Part shown: positions 48,693 through 61,366 of the stretch, piece after piece
How positions within the stretch are numbered: position 1 is the first letter of the stretch
Layout: each line of letters starts with the position of its first letter
DNA from: Blastomyces gilchristii SLH14081
Lineage: Eukaryota > Ascomycota > Eurotiomycetes > Onygenales > Ajellomycetaceae
Reading direction: 5' to 3'
DNA length: 64,000 nt
NCBI RefSeq assembly: GCF_000003855.2
Contig: NW_003101679.1
Span: forward strand, 4,487,393-4,551,392
Position numbers and translations under genes: made by a program
Notes under the pieces: generated by a model
Database searches by the model: none
What the model saw: only the letters and a program-made list of their open reading frames with translations
Told to the model about the DNA's origin: nothing

Positions 48693-49536
48693 GAGGGATG
48701 ATAAATGGCAGGGCAAAACCCACCACGAGTTCTCCCCTGTTTGTCGACGGCCTCGACCTCTTCAGCGGCTGAAACAATTCCTGGTGTAGAGGTTAGCGGA
48801 GACAAACAAGAATCCAGCCACCATTGGGATAATATTAAGAAGATACCAATTCCAGCCATAGTCAAGACTTATTTCTTGAAAGATATACATACAAGGCAGT
48901 CAGTTTGTCTTGAGTGGCCCGAGGATTAAAGGGCGGGTTTCCAAGCGGGTTGGTCAATAGTTACTGGTAAGGATAATTTTACTGCCCAGATCCTAGCATA
49001 AATACTAGAACAGAGCTATGGTGAACGCAGGGTTCCTCCTGTCAACTAAAGTTGTTAATTCAGAATTCTCCTACGCCATCCCTACCGTACCCTGACGGAC
49101 GTCTTGATTACCAAAAAGGGTTAGTTCCCACGTGATATCCACGGCCGACTTAACCCGGTGGCTTTTCTTTGTCTCCTCCAAGCTAGATACACTTATTAGT
49201 AGTAACTAACTATAAGTTACTTATCTACGTAGTACGTAAACTGACAACAGGAACTCGGCGGCTGTGTTGACATCATACATTGCTCATCACTGTTCCCCAT
49301 CTCAAACTTTGCCAGGAAAACATGTGCTGTCTCAATGGCAACGGTGCCGGCTGTAAGGACCTAGAGCGTAGAAATAGCGAGACTCTGCCAACTACTTAAA
49401 GCTGGTTCTGGCTTCCAGCCAGCACATATCATTTTAACCTCGTTATATATCTCCTCTCTCTTATCATTTTCCGTGTAATTGGTCTAGCTTCCCATCAACA
49501 AGTCCATTCCATTTTTGAATACCAATCACAGCTATA
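48693..49536. promoter_or_regulatory. Divergent promoter region, TAN1 and pyruvate decarboxylase
   Basis: 844 bases between opposite start codons. It has CACGTG at 49129-49134, a TTATATATC TATA-like element at about 49444 (93 bases before the decarboxylase ATG), and a CT-rich stretch after it, the usual layout of a strong fungal glycolytic-type promoter. Confidence 0.5.
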
Positions 49537-51738
49537 ATGGCAGCCGATATTCCGAGAAACGAGCTTAAATCTCCCGTTGACGTTGCCCAGTATCTGTTTA
49601 CGCGGCTCCGTCAGGTCGGAATTCGATCTGTCCATGGCCTTCCAGGTAGGGTACCTCTCCTTCTCAATCAATCGAAATTGGATCATGCTAATAATAGATT
49701 ATTCTTCTAGGTGACTACAACCTAGTGGCATTGGATTATTTGCCCAATTGTGGCCTCGAATGGGTTGGCAATTGCAATGAACTAAACGCTGGTATGCATA
49801 TACAAACATAGCATCCACCCGTAAATTGGACTCGCTGTAGTTAATCCCATTCAAAGTTATAATTACTAAAGCTCAACTCCCTAATTCTAGGATATGCTGC
49901 GGATGGATACGCACGCGTGAATGGAATGGGAGCACTCGTCACAACCTTCGGCGTCGGAGAGCTCTCCGCCCTAAATGCCATCGCCGGGTCTTTTTCCGAG
50001 TACGTCCCCGTCGTGCATATCGTCGGCCAACCCAGTACAGCTTCCCAGCGCGATGGCATGCTGCTCCATCATACCTTGGGCAACGGAGACTTCAATGTCT
50101 TTGTTAACATGAGTGCCAACATTTCATGCTACGTTGCCAAGTTGAACGACCCACATGAAGCTGCGGCTCTTATTGACAGCGCCATACGGGAATGTTGGAT
50201 CCGGAGTCGACCAGTATACATCACTTTGCCTACTGATATGGTGAAGAAGAAGGTGGAAGGGGAACGACTGAAAGTCCCGATTGACCTCAAGCGCCCAGAC
50301 AACGAAGAGGAAAAGGAGGAATACGTCGTGGACGTCGTTTTGAAGTATCTCCATGCTGCAAAATCTCCGGTCATCCTGATAGACGCTTGTGCTATCCGGC
50401 ACCGTGTCCTCAACGAGGTGCATGACCTCGTCACAAGATCTGGTTTGCCGACTTTCGTCACCCCAATGGGAAAGAGTGCTATTGACGAAACGCTTCCGAA
50501 CTACGGCGGTGTCTATGCCGGTGATGGCTCAAGTGCAGGGGTCAAAGAACTTGTCGAGTCGTCCGATCTGATCCTTAACATTGGCGCCATTAAGTCAGAC
50601 TTCAACACGACTGGATTTACTTACCGTATCGGTCGTATGAATTCAATTGACTTTCATAGCACCTACGTTGCCGTTCGCTACTCTGAATATCCAAACATCC
50701 ACATGAAGGGTGTTCTTCGCAAAGTGGCCGACCGCATGGGGGAGCTAAACACAACCCCGGGCCGCATAATCACGAACCAGCCACCGAAACACGAACTTCG
50801 TGAAACCTCATCTGCTATAACCCATGCATGGTTCTGGCCTACGGTTGGCCGATGGCTTAGGGAGAAGGACGTTATCATAACCGAAACAGGTACAGCCAAC
50901 TTTGGCATATGGGAAACAAGGTTTCCCAAGGGTGTGATTGCCCTAAGCCAGGTTCTGTGGGGCAGTATTGGCTATGCACTTGGTGCCTGTCAAGGCGCTG
51001 CTCTTGCAACGAAAGAGAAGAACCAAGGCCAACGAACGATTCTGTTTATCGGGGATGGAAGCTTCCAGCTAACAGCGCAAGAATTGAGCACCATTATCCG
51101 ACATAACCTAACCCCTATCATGTGAGTTAACAACCCCCTGATTCCTGACACTGGTAAAAAAACTCCTCGATATTACATACATCTATAATATAATATATAT
51201 ATATATATGTATATCTGGTGTCACTGAAATATCCACGTCATCGCTAACAACCCTAGCTTCGTAATTTGTAACGACGGCTACACTATCGAACGATGCATTC
51301 ACGGCTGGGATGCGGTATACAACGACATCCAGCCCTGGAAATTCAGCGATCTCGTCCCAGCATTCGGAGCCAAGCCGAATACATTCAAAACACACTCTAT
51401 CAAGACGGAGAAGGAATTGACCGCCTTGTTTGCGGACGAGAGTTTTTCTTCTTCTAAGGTTTTGCAGGTGAGTTTTCTCCTATCTTTTATCTTCTCAGGA
51501 TCATGATTTCGCCTTTACCGCATGTTTATATATATATCTATATATCTATATATATATATATATATGTATATACCTTTGGCTTTTCATTACCCCAAGATAG
51601 GAAGAAGACAATAACTAACTGCTCTCTGTTTGAAAATATCACCAGCTTGTCGAGCTACATATCCCCAAAGAGGACGCACCGGCAGCGCTGAGATTGACCG
51701 CTGAAGCAGCGGCAAACGCCAGCACCAGACACAAGTAA
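49537..51738 (+). CDS. Pyruvate decarboxylase
   Basis: Five exons (49537-49645, 49711-49791, 49891-51121, 51257-51467, 51646-51738) encode 574 residues, the usual length. The enzyme converts pyruvate to acetaldehyde and CO2 in the cytosol using thiamine diphosphate, the first step of ethanol fermentation. Visible: the N-terminal [15 protein letters not shown], the catalytic Glu in [19 protein letters not shown], the paired His in [11 protein letters not shown], the central domain, and the ThDP motif beginning [20 protein letters not shown] and closing with [14 protein letters not shown]. The metal-binding Asp and Asn are present. Introns 3 and 4 are 135 and 178 bases, lengthened by TA repeats. 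The very end (STRHK) is unconserved. Confidence 0.96.
51526..51572. repeat. TA-rich microsatellite in decarboxylase intron 4
   Basis: Imperfect (TA)n/(TATC)n run inside the intron 51468-51645. A similar shorter run (51187-51210) lies in intron 3. Confidence 0.85.
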
Positions 51739-51969
51739 GAAAGGAGAGGTTGCAGGTATTAACTAATTTGCTGCTGTCACCGATCTTCTTCTTCCTGGAA
51801 ATACGGAGAATTCGCATCTTATTATTTAAAAGTTTTTCAAAATTTCCTTGCGTCTAGGAGTAATAATAATTCAAAACACAAATTGTCAAAACAATCATCA
51901 TCCATTTTACAGCTGCCAACCAATTCATTCTCACAGGAAGGTCATTACTTGTAAATAAGTAGTAACTTG

Positions 51970-51978
51970 TACGGAGTA
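51970..51978. repeat. TACGGAGTA nonamer, copy 5
   Basis: Exact match, about 230 bases past the decarboxylase stop. Confidence 0.8.
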
Positions 51979-52029
51979 ACCTGGACAGAAACCATCCGAC
52001 CACGTTGGCCCAGACGGGCCTTTTTGGAG

Positions 52030-52059
52030 TATGTACATGTACATGTACATGTACATGTA
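52030..52059. repeat. (GTACAT)n self-complementary repeat
   Basis: About four GTACAT units. GTAC and ACATGT are self-complementary, so the run can form a hairpin. A shorter copy of the same repeat is at 9848-9865. Confidence 0.85.
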
Positions 52060-53114
52060 TGTGTGTACTGGAGAAGAGAGCTGCAGGACAAGCCTCTGTT
52101 GCTCTGAAATAGTGCTTGGCAGAAATGCGGATTTGCTGGCGTTTATTGTTGGTTGTAATAATCGCGCGGTCTACACAGTGTGCAACCCCTCACGAGGTGC
52201 GGAGGTTGAGTTTGGTGCGGAGGTTGAGTGAATTGGGGTAATTGGAGATAGCGGAAGATTATTTATTAGTTTATCGTCAGGTTCAATAATTGATGGAGGG
52301 GGGTTGGGTTTGGATTTAAAAAAATAATAGAATATACTATATTCAGTTTAATTAATATTATACGGCTTGGTATGTTAACTATGCTATGTGTACAGAACTC
52401 TTCTTCTAGATTATTCTAGCAAAGCAGAGAGAAGAAAAAGGAGAAAATACGGACGAAGATGAAGTAATATGAAACAAATCGAACTCGAAATCAAGAAACA
52501 TATATTCTATCAATGAAGAGCGCAAAAATAGAAGGTGGAAAAAAAAAAGAAAAAAAAGAACGGAGTGGAGAAATCTCGGAGAATTTCCTTGGAGGAATTT
52601 GCTCCCACAATTGTCATGACATCATTCATTATATCATGATAATGAAATTGGAATTAGTAGAAGTCATCATAAATGCAAATGATGTATAAGAGGGAGAAAG
52701 AAATGGCAATAATAATAGAATAGAATAGAATAATAAACTGTAAATAACACAATGCTAAAAACTTTCAGGAATCAATTCTTTCTGAAAAATCAGCTTCGTT
52801 GGGAACAATGAACAACAAACAAAGACCAAAGGTACAAACCTGTAGGAAGTGATTATTTTGAGGGTGTTTGTTTTTCTTAAGAAATCCCATGTCCTAGTTG
52901 ATATTACCGCCAATCCTGAAATTGAAGTAGGTTTTTCACCTTGAGAATCTGGGGGGTGGATGAATTAACTTCTGCACCAAGTTCATGCACAGTGGTTAGT
53001 TTTGTCCAATCAGTTGCCACAAAAAATAATTAACCATGTGACTCCCAAGATTGGTATGTTGTTTTGCCTTTCTCTTTCCAATTCATTTTCATTTTCATTC
53101 TTTTATTAATATTT

Positions 53115-56100
53115 TCATAACCCGGTGTCCGTCCACTGACTCCACTCAATATTTCCATCTGACCCGGCGGCACCCACGCCGCCATCAGCATCATTCCCGG
53201 CGCCCGCAGATAGATTTCCGAGCAGATCGTCCAAGTTAACACCCATATTCATTCCCATGCCCATTCCGAGGCCGCCAAAGCCAGTAACGCCCATCCCCAT
53301 GCCAAATCCGGGGGTCCCTGACATGGAGTGGTCGCGGACAGATTGGTTATCAGGCTGATGCTGCTGGGATAATTGGTGTTGCTGTTGATGCTGCTGTTGA
53401 GATAGATGCTGCGATTCCAGGTCCTGCCAGAGGAAGGACTCATCGGACATTGAGATGAGGTCCGGACTTTGCAAGAGTCCCCCTGGAGACGTAGAGCCCG
53501 ATGCGGACGTCATTTGGTTCCCGAGGGTGGAAAGTTGTGGAAATTGTTTTAAATGGCGTGGTAATGAGGAGGCTGTGCCACCGGAAGTATCCTGAGTGTT
53601 ATTGGTGTTGGTAAACGACTGGAACGAGTGGAACGGGTCGAGCCTCGGAGTAGAGGCAGATGTTGGATCTGTAGAAGAATTTGTCAAAGATGAAGACGAC
53701 CTTAATCCATACTGTGCGCCTGGGATGTTGGACTCCTTTTTGAAATGGTCGTTTTCAAGCGTCGACATGGGCTGAGTTGGATAGGCGAAGGGGTCGTCGG
53801 ATGGGAACATCATTGGCATTAGATCTGGTATATAGGCCATGCTATCCAAGGGAGGTGAAAATGAGGTGTCCTGTTTCAAAGATGATGATGACAGCGAATG
53901 TGCCTGCTGCTGCTGCTGCTGCTGTTGCTGATGGCTCGGTAGTTGGTGAAAGGACAAAAATGTCTGCTGCGAGGAAGAGATGGGCGACGGTGATGGTGTC
54001 AAAGAACTTCGCATCATATCTTCGTCATTGGCAGACGATGACTTCGGAGTAGACTCAGGCAGACCAAACGGCGACTGCTCATTCGCTCTCCATGAGCGCA
54101 GGGGCTGAATATGGTGGCTATCGTCAACACTTGTACCTAGTGTCTGATTCCTTGCTGGTCCCAGTTGTTTCGAAGCTTGCAGATGAACAGGGAACGTTTT
54201 TGCTCTTTGGGGAGGTTGCACGATCAGAGTATCAGGGGTAGCCGTAGTAACGTTGGGTGGTGTCATTGTGCCCCTGGGTTTCGATGCCGGTGGTGGAGTA
54301 GGTTGAGCACGTTTCCTATTCAAGGGCACTGGAGTATTCCGTCGATTTTGCAATTTTTCGGGCAGGTGTTTGAAAATAGACTGAGAGAAGCTGATATCAG
54401 TAAAGGCAGTCCACGAAAGGAATCGGACTTTAGCCGAAACGGGGGCAAGGGGGAACAAACATTTAAGCTTTGAGCACACCGATCCGCAGCCATACTATTC
54501 TTAGCCAGCCCTGCAAGTGCATTCTTGCCTTCGAGAGCATCTTTTAAGATGCCGTCTTTGACAGTAGCCGACTCAGGATTTTCAAGGATGAAGAAGAGCA
54601 GTGACAACACGGCAAAATACGTAGTATACATCGTAAACCAGTAAGAGCCATTGAGGAGCTTCTTCTCTTTCATTCCAGCGGTAATGTGGACGACATTACG
54701 CGCCACACTCACACATGCAGCAGCACATGCAAAAGATCGTTTGTCAATTTTCCGGTCCTGCGCGTTGCCAGTAACATAATGAAGGAACGGGCGATACATA
54801 ACCATCTGCACGTGAGCGTAGCCAATCCGAAGTAATTGCCTCATTCTTTTTGGCCAAGCTGTCAGTGTGAGAACACATTTTAGGAGTTCGATTTTATTTA
54901 TGATGACAGGAGAACACACCTCTCGATATGAGGGGGAGCATCCCCTCCCGGTCTGAATGAATCGGGAAGATCCTCATGCCAAGCCTGCAAATCACGTTCA
55001 AGTTCGCGAATTTTTGAGTGGCTCACCATGTATGTATGGTTTGCACCTTGGTTTGCGACCTTCACAGGGTAGATATACTTGACAACTTTCATGACAATGC
55101 GACCGAGACGGATATGTGCGTTCACGCCAGCCATCAAAGTGATATGGTTTGGCGGTATTGGTAAAATTTTCTCCGCGGTGATGAACTCATCATCGATAGC
55201 TTGCGGGTATTCTTGATCGATATCGTCTTCACTTAGCATTGACGGTAGGCCAAGGATCGTACTTACGTGCACATCCATTTTTCGCACGACCCAAAATACC
55301 CTCTTTCGAGTTTCTAGCTCTATAGGATTAAAATTGGCTGAAACGGATCGATGAAGGCCAAGGCGGAGTGAGGCACGTAACGCGATACCTATATAGGAGT
55401 AGCAGGTGCTGATGTTCGCTGATGACTGAAGGAACAGGATCATGAAGCAGACAGTCTGTAGAGACGTAAGGTCACGGCACTCCGTAATGTCAAGAAGCTG
55501 TCGTCCTGCTTTGAAATATTGGAACCTGTTTTTCGTAGCAAGGAAAGCTGTCAGTAAACAAACGTACGAATCAAGCGTGGATGCAGTCCCCCGTAAGGAG
55601 AAAATATCCCGGAAAAGAACAGTAGTAGTACCCTTGATCTGTTGCGCTCTCGTAACCCGACTTATCTAGTGTAGAATCACCAACCCCTCTAAAAAGACAG
55701 CCCACAGCAAGGACCAGATATAACAAGGGCAAAAAACTGTTCTCCTCATTCGAGAAATTCTCAGGCGGGGTGTCATAAATTCGATCCAACATAACATAGA
55801 AGCTAGGTATATGTAGCAATCGCATGATGCAGCAGCCATCTTCGAGGGCATTCATACAGAGTTTGCGGGCAACCTCCTTTTCGGGCAAATCATGAAGCGG
55901 AGACAGATGGGAGTCAATTGGGGATTCCGATGACGATTTTGTTCCTTCAAGAATGTGGGAAATATTTTGGAATTTGGTCTTTGGCCGGTCTTCAGGTCGA
56001 GGGTCCGGTAGATTACCAAATTGTTTCCGTAGGTGGCGCATAAAAATTAACCCCGACGATTGGCCATGGTAATCCCAATGTCCTTGATCGTCAACATCAA

Positions 56101-56776
56101 GCAAACCCGTATTATCGACCATCGACTCCAAAAGCGATTCCTCTCCCTTCTCCTGCCCTGCTAGTTGTTGCCCCTCTGGATCACCCCTGTCAGAAATTTT
56201 GAGGCGGTCTCTGATTCGCGCAACCAATTCTTCCGGTCCAACGGTATCGAAGCGAGGGTCATTGATGTCAAGGTCCGGGATCACTGCGCGAAGAATCGCC
56301 TCCGCCTTTTGTACACGGTTTTCGAGCGCTTCGATATACTGTGGGGCAGGATTTCGTCGCCGGTTCGAAGGCTGATCATAGGTACAATCTACACGAGAGA
56401 GAAAGAAAGGCTCAAGAAATCAGCTGTTAACGCCTTTAAGAGGGAGAGAGAATGATAAAATCTAGTGTAATCAAGCTACCATACCATAACTGTAGACGGT
56501 ACAATGAGTACACGGCTGCTTGCCGTCGCATTTGATCTTTTTCCGTCTACACTCGTCGCAAGCTCTCGTCACCCGTCGTCGCTTTTGTAATGGTGGCGCC
56601 TTGGGTGGCATTGCGTCTGAATCCGGACTTTTTGCATCCGGCGGGGTATCTGTATCCGTTTGATTGTTCGAGTTGCGCCATTCTTGCGATTCATGGGCTT
56701 CATGCGGATGGCTCTGGGGATTGGTCTCCTTCCCAGAGCCAGCGTGCGCAACGGCAGCACTATCTTTAGAGCTCAT
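53115..56776 (-). CDS. Zn2Cys6 transcription factor with Gln-rich activation tail
   Basis: Five exons (56776-56485, 56388-55632, 55525-54920, 54845-54461, 54380-53115) encode 1101 residues. The zinc cluster [20 protein letters not shown] at about 72-91 is split from its last Cys by intron 1, which continues with [13 protein letters not shown] coiled-coil dimerisation segment follows ([16 protein letters not shown]). The middle holds the fungal-specific factor domain: [10 protein letters not shown], then [34 protein letters not shown] and [20 protein letters not shown]. The C-terminal 420 residues are Ser/Gln/Met/Gly-rich with a nine-Gln run near 53910 and a GMGMGMG patch, as in activation domains. 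Intron 3 needs the AAAAAG acceptor at 54846; the closer CAG loses the frame. Target genes cannot be told from the sequence. Confidence 0.9.
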
Positions 56777-57748
56777 GATGGAAACCCTGACTCTGTTTTC
56801 ACAGTCACATCGGAACTAGCGAATATCGTCTTAGGAAGTGTGCGGTCGGGCGGAGATGGTCGTCGTCGTCGCTGCTGCTAGTCGTGGTGTCGAGCTGGGA
56901 CATATCCAAGTCGAACAACAGTTGCCAGTCGATGGCTGTGTACAATTCGCGCTGTAGAAGCAACGGGATACAAGGTAAGGTAGCCAAAGAACGGGGGAGA
57001 AAAAAGAAAAAAAGAAAAAAGAAAAAAAGAAAAAAGCAGATCAATGTGGTGGGGGGGAGGAGGTGGGTGAGGAGGAGGAGGAGGAGAGCGAGGACGATGC
57101 GAGGAGGACGTGGGGGGAAGCGCTGGCTGGCTTGGGCAACGACCGAGTCACGCAGGATCCACCGGCCGACCGCACCGGCCGCGGAACTGACAAACCGATC
57201 ACCAGGGGGGGGGGGAGGGCGCGTGTGTCCTCGGAGATCAGAGCAGCAGCAGGACGGACGGCGGAGATGGCGGAAAAGCGGGCGATCTGGATAGAGCAGA
57301 GAGAGAGAGAGATGAGGAAAAACAGCCAACAAAGGAGGAAGAAAAGTAGCCGCAACTCTAATAATTCTAACTAGTCTAGAAAACGCAAGGAAGCGAAGGC
57401 GAGTTTGACATCAAGAACCTGGCGAGAAGCACCGCAGAAAATAAATAAATAAATAAATAAATACGAACGAATGAATAAATGATGCCGAAATGAACGGCGG
57501 CGCTGGGGCTTGGTTACAGCCTACAATGGCAGGGCAGGGCAATTATGGTACCCCGGCGGCAGGTACTAGGAAGCGCTGCCTTGGCGGGGCGGAGTACCCC
57601 TTGCCGAAGTACCCCCCCCTCCCCTGGGGAAAGGAAAGCTGTCCAATTGCTGTTGATTTCAAGGATGTTTTTGTTTAGGAATCAATCAATCAAGATCCAA
57701 TAACAACAGCATGGAAAAATGGACTCCAGCCATCTTGGTCGGGGCTCT

Positions 57749-57783
57749 GGTGACGGTGACGGTGACGGTGACGGTGACGGTGA
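57749..57783. repeat. (GGTGAC)n hexanucleotide repeat
   Basis: Five full GGTGAC units plus GGTGA. An open frame across it translates to a Val-Thr or Gly-Asp run and is not supported as a gene. Confidence 0.9.
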
Positions 57784-57861
57784 ATGGTCCAGTCAGCTGC
57801 CCAGCTGCCACCACACAACACACAACAAAGGCTTCTTCGCCGCCGCATATACCCCAGGTTT

Positions 57862-57870
57862 ACGGAGTAA
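57862..57870. repeat. TACGGAGTA nonamer, copy 6
   Basis: Exact match, 80 bases after the GGTGAC repeat. Confidence 0.8.
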
Positions 57871-58255
57871 CAAGAGCTACAGAGTTACAGATCCCAGCAG
57901 CTGCTGGCCAGTGCTGCGACAAATCAGGATGCACAAGAATGTCGTTCCGTGGCCAGCCAGTCGGGAAGTTACGTAACTTTCCTGCTAGCCATGTTGCATG
58001 TAACGATGTATGTACAGGTACAAGGAGCAACCCGGTTCTCATCCATTCAGATTGACTTTTGTGAAAAGTTTAACAAAAGTTGGCTTCTCCCAATGGCCTT
58101 TTGTTGGCTTGATAACTGCCGAATAATGGCCTGGCAAAAGGTCATTGTTTTTGACGTTTTCTTTTTATTTATTTTTAACTTTGTGTCCTTCCCATCCATG
58201 CTATTTCGGACTTGGTCGTTTCCCATCAAGGCCCAGAGCTCTCACAGCGGATGGG

Positions 58256-58293
<38 letters not shown>
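58256..58293. repeat. Poly(A) run, 38 bases
   Basis: Uninterrupted A run, the longest homopolymer of the window. It is T on the strand of the ZIP pseudogene, at or just past its 3' end. Confidence 0.9.
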
Positions 58294-58295
<2 letters not shown>

Positions 58296-59896
58296 AAAAT
58301 CTCACCCCCCAAGAAAATGAACACGAAAGCTTCTGCGTCTTGGACATGCTAAACCCTTCCGGCCACAAGAAATCCTCCACCAGAAGATCCACAGTTGCGG
58401 CATGGATGAGAAGCCCGGAGGATCTATCAAAACGGGTCCTAGTTTTAGCAGGCATATATAGGGCGTGTCTGTACGCAGAAATATCGCACGGAGCTAACAA
58501 AAACCTTCCATAGCATTGAAACACTCCAACTATGATTAACGCGAACGCGCTTGCAGGAATCATAGCTTGTGCAGGCAATAAGTCCAATAATGGCCTCCTG
58601 CCCAATCGGAGCAGCTGTACCGCCCAAGGCAATCGTCAAAATCCCATGGACGGAGAGATTTCTTTGGATACGGTACTTGGGTAATCCAGGAACCTAAGCC
58701 CAAGCCTTCGGACGCCTGGTGGAAGAGGATGATGGCAATGAGGAGGACGAGGAAACCATCCGGTTCGATTGAAACGGTCATGCCAACGAATACCGAATGC
58801 AACAGGATACCGCCTTCGAGAATGGTGATGTTGAGAGATACATCTTTTTGTAGACGGCGGGGTCAACACCAGGCCCTAGGTCGCTGGCTTGGGAGGTGTT
58901 GTTTTCTATCTTCTTCCGCTCGGGTTCCTGCATAACGTGGCTGTGAAGCATTGCGTGGGTCCACTCGCGCTCGCGGATATAACTGTTTGTAAAAGGCGAC
59001 AAACCAGACTGGCATTTCCGATTGGGAATTTACGTATGATCGGTCAAAGTCTCTGGGAGAAGCAAATTCCCTGTGGGAGAAGAGAAAAATGATATGATAT
59101 CACAGATTAGCATTCTCCGAACTGGGGATTAGAAGTGTGTTGGAACACACTGTGACTTATAGAACGTTTTACTGTCCATCCCAATCATTGTCTAGGGTTT
59201 TGTTCATGACCTTGTTTTCCTTGGGCTACGAAATCTTTTCATGATTACTATTACCACCCAACCACACCCATGGCCAACATGGACGAGATCCTGGCCCGTT
59301 GCGCCACCGTTGCCGTGACCACCTATTTTTGTGTTCATCCATAACTCAACACAAAACAGAGCAAGCAGGGCTGCCAGTATACTAACACCAGGCATAGCAG
59401 GATACTGCTCTGTGAACAAAGGCGGCAGGCATGGGTCGGTTAAAGATGCGAATGCCGTTGGTAGTAACTGGATCATGTTAGCATCCCAACATCCGCACAC
59501 ATCAAAACCATCATCACTCCGACAGCGAATAATTTACATGAACACAAACAGGATCAGGACACCAGTTCCAAAATGTTTGCAAAAGAAGAATGCATTTGGT
59601 GGGATCTTCATGGATGGGATCTTCTTGGCAGCCACAGGGAAACCACATGCTGAGCGAAAAGTAAGTAAGTTTTATCTGTTTTATTTCTCCAACGAGTAAC
59701 CGTGAAATAAGGATCTTTACAGAGCGTGCTTACAATGGGCACAAGAACCAGGACATTGTTAGAGAGCCGGTACCTTACACAGTCAATGCGTTTGGTAGAG
59801 TGGGGATGCACGTACAGAGGGCACCGACATGAAGCGGCAGATCATATTCCTCCGCTGCTTTGCCAGAGCCGCACTTTGGGCGTTCAGTTGCTTCCA
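58290..59896 (-). pseudogene. Broken ZIP-family zinc/iron transporter (Zrt-like)
   Basis: Reading down the minus strand from an ATG at 59896: MEATERPKCGSGKAAEEYDL and PLHVGAL (plasma-membrane Zrt1/2 N-terminus), VPIVSTL, CGFPVAAKKIP, KHFGTGVLI, LLPTAFASLTDPCLPPLF, YPAMPGV, VELWMNTKIGGH, VDPAVYKK, then TM4 LHSVFVGMTVSIEPDGF, TM5 IILFHQASEGLGLGS, VPYPKKSLRPW, LGGTAAPIGQ and VDLLVEDFLW. The His residues of TM4 and TM5 that bind metal survive. Lesions: the first intron ends CTGG where AG is expected; frames shift at about 58835, 58645 and 58560; HFGTGVLI is not joined cleanly to LLPTAF; and about 90 extra bases lie before the last segment. Intact, it would import Zn or Fe at the plasma membrane. 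Its 5' end faces the CDF pseudogene. Confidence 0.85.
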
Positions 59897-61366
59897 TCTT
59901 GTCGTCCCTAATGGCGTACCCGGGCGAAAGACACCGCGAAAAAAAGAAGGATCGTTAAAATACAACAAATGAAAGATATAATAAAAGCAAGAAGGATGGA
60001 TATGACTGCCCTACAGCCAGTGGGAAACAAAGGGTAAACAAAAGTACTAATAGCATTGACCAGCAATGCCCAGGCAAAGAGAGTGAGGCAGATATCAAAC
60101 CATCTTGAAAGGAAATGAAATTAGAGATGTTGCGATGCTTGACAACAAATATCGATATGCGCTGAAGTACATAGATAAACATTAGGATTGGTGGATCAAC
60201 TCGGTCAAGGTGGAAGCTGAGGAGTCCCGGTTGGATGACTCCGGATCCACGACGAGGTGTTACGAATGAAAGAGGGCGGGATACTTGGATCCATCATTGG
60301 GACATAAAACGGCTAAAATGCAAAAAAGTACCTAGCAATGGGCAAGACAGGGCCAGTATTTGCAATCCTGAAGCGGTTTATCAACTGGACGTGGGCGCTC
60401 AAATCACAAGATCTGGGTAGGAGAGAGCCTTGGGATATAAACTCGATTTATGAAATGCGCATCGCATTCAGCTAAATCGTTCTCGGAGGCTGAGTATACA
60501 AGAAGGAACAAGAAAAATAAAAAATAAAATGAAAAATGAAAAATGAGGAGAAGAATGGGGAAAAAACAGTTTCAGCCAGAAAAGCCAAAACCTGAAAAGG
60601 AGGCGACGGGGTTCGAGAAAAAGGAGCACACTCCACACTGTTCAAGATAGTCCACGGCTCGACTTGCCTCGAAAATCGACATATAAGGCCATCACTACCA
60701 TACACTACCATACGTACTCGCAGTTAGCCAGTAAGTGAAACGATACATTGGCAAAGAAGATGCTCTGAAGATGAGCGATATCCTAGGGTTCTCAGGTCAT
60801 TCTGTTGGCCAGAACAACGCTGTCACGGCAGAGCGGCATGACTGTTAGACAAACGACTGCCCATCCTGTCAAGGAGGTTAGAGAGTGAAGGGCCTTGTTA
60901 AAACTCCGCTAGTGGGTGCGATTTGTATGCAAGAGCGCGTTTTATATCTGACCCTAGGAAAGGGGGTATGTATGCTGTGCCGAGGGAGCAAGTTATAATG
61001 CCAAGGCGTTAGCAGCCCCAACCCCTTTTTAGCCGCCCAATGCAACATATCTGACGATCTGATTGGTCGTAAGCGGATAAATCTCATCGCCTGCTGTGTG
61101 CCCGTCATTGTCATGTTATCTCCCCCTGACTTCGGAACAAGATGCACACTGCCCTCACGGAGCCGGACGGTTTGGCGTCCACGACTCTATATCTCGATGT
61201 TTCTGCTGGTCAACAGCGCGACGGATCTTAGTATCTGTGGCGATACGTAATGTTTCTCAAATTGAAATTTATATTGTATTGGCACTCTTGTCATTGCTAT
61301 TGAGACATCTACCTTTCAACTTGCATCCCACTGGCGCGTTCTCCTCAAGAGTTTTGCCGTTTCTAT
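59897..61366. other. Intergenic region between divergent ZIP and CDF pseudogenes
   Basis: 1.47 kb with no gene recognised. It would have been the shared regulatory region of the metal-transporter pair. I did not find a clear array of zinc- or iron-regulator sites by eye. Confidence 0.45.

Larger units (their letters stand above)
51739..53114. other. Convergent 3' region, decarboxylase and Zn2Cys6 factor
   Basis: No gene seen. Contains a (GTACAT)n palindromic repeat, a TACGGAGTA copy, and A-rich filler from 52300 to 52900. Confidence 0.55.
56777..58289. other. Zn2Cys6 promoter and GC-rich intergenic region
   Basis: No gene recognised. The right neighbour is a decayed ZIP gene. It contains purine-rich stretches (56990-57110), a (GGTGAC)n repeat, (AAAT)n at about 57440-57462, a TACGGAGTA copy and a 38-base A run. 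Confidence 0.5.

Noticed and set aside
49537..56776. Decarboxylase plus Zn2Cys6 factor as a metabolic gene cluster
   Set aside because: The two are convergent, the rest are housekeeping genes, and no biosynthetic core enzyme is present.
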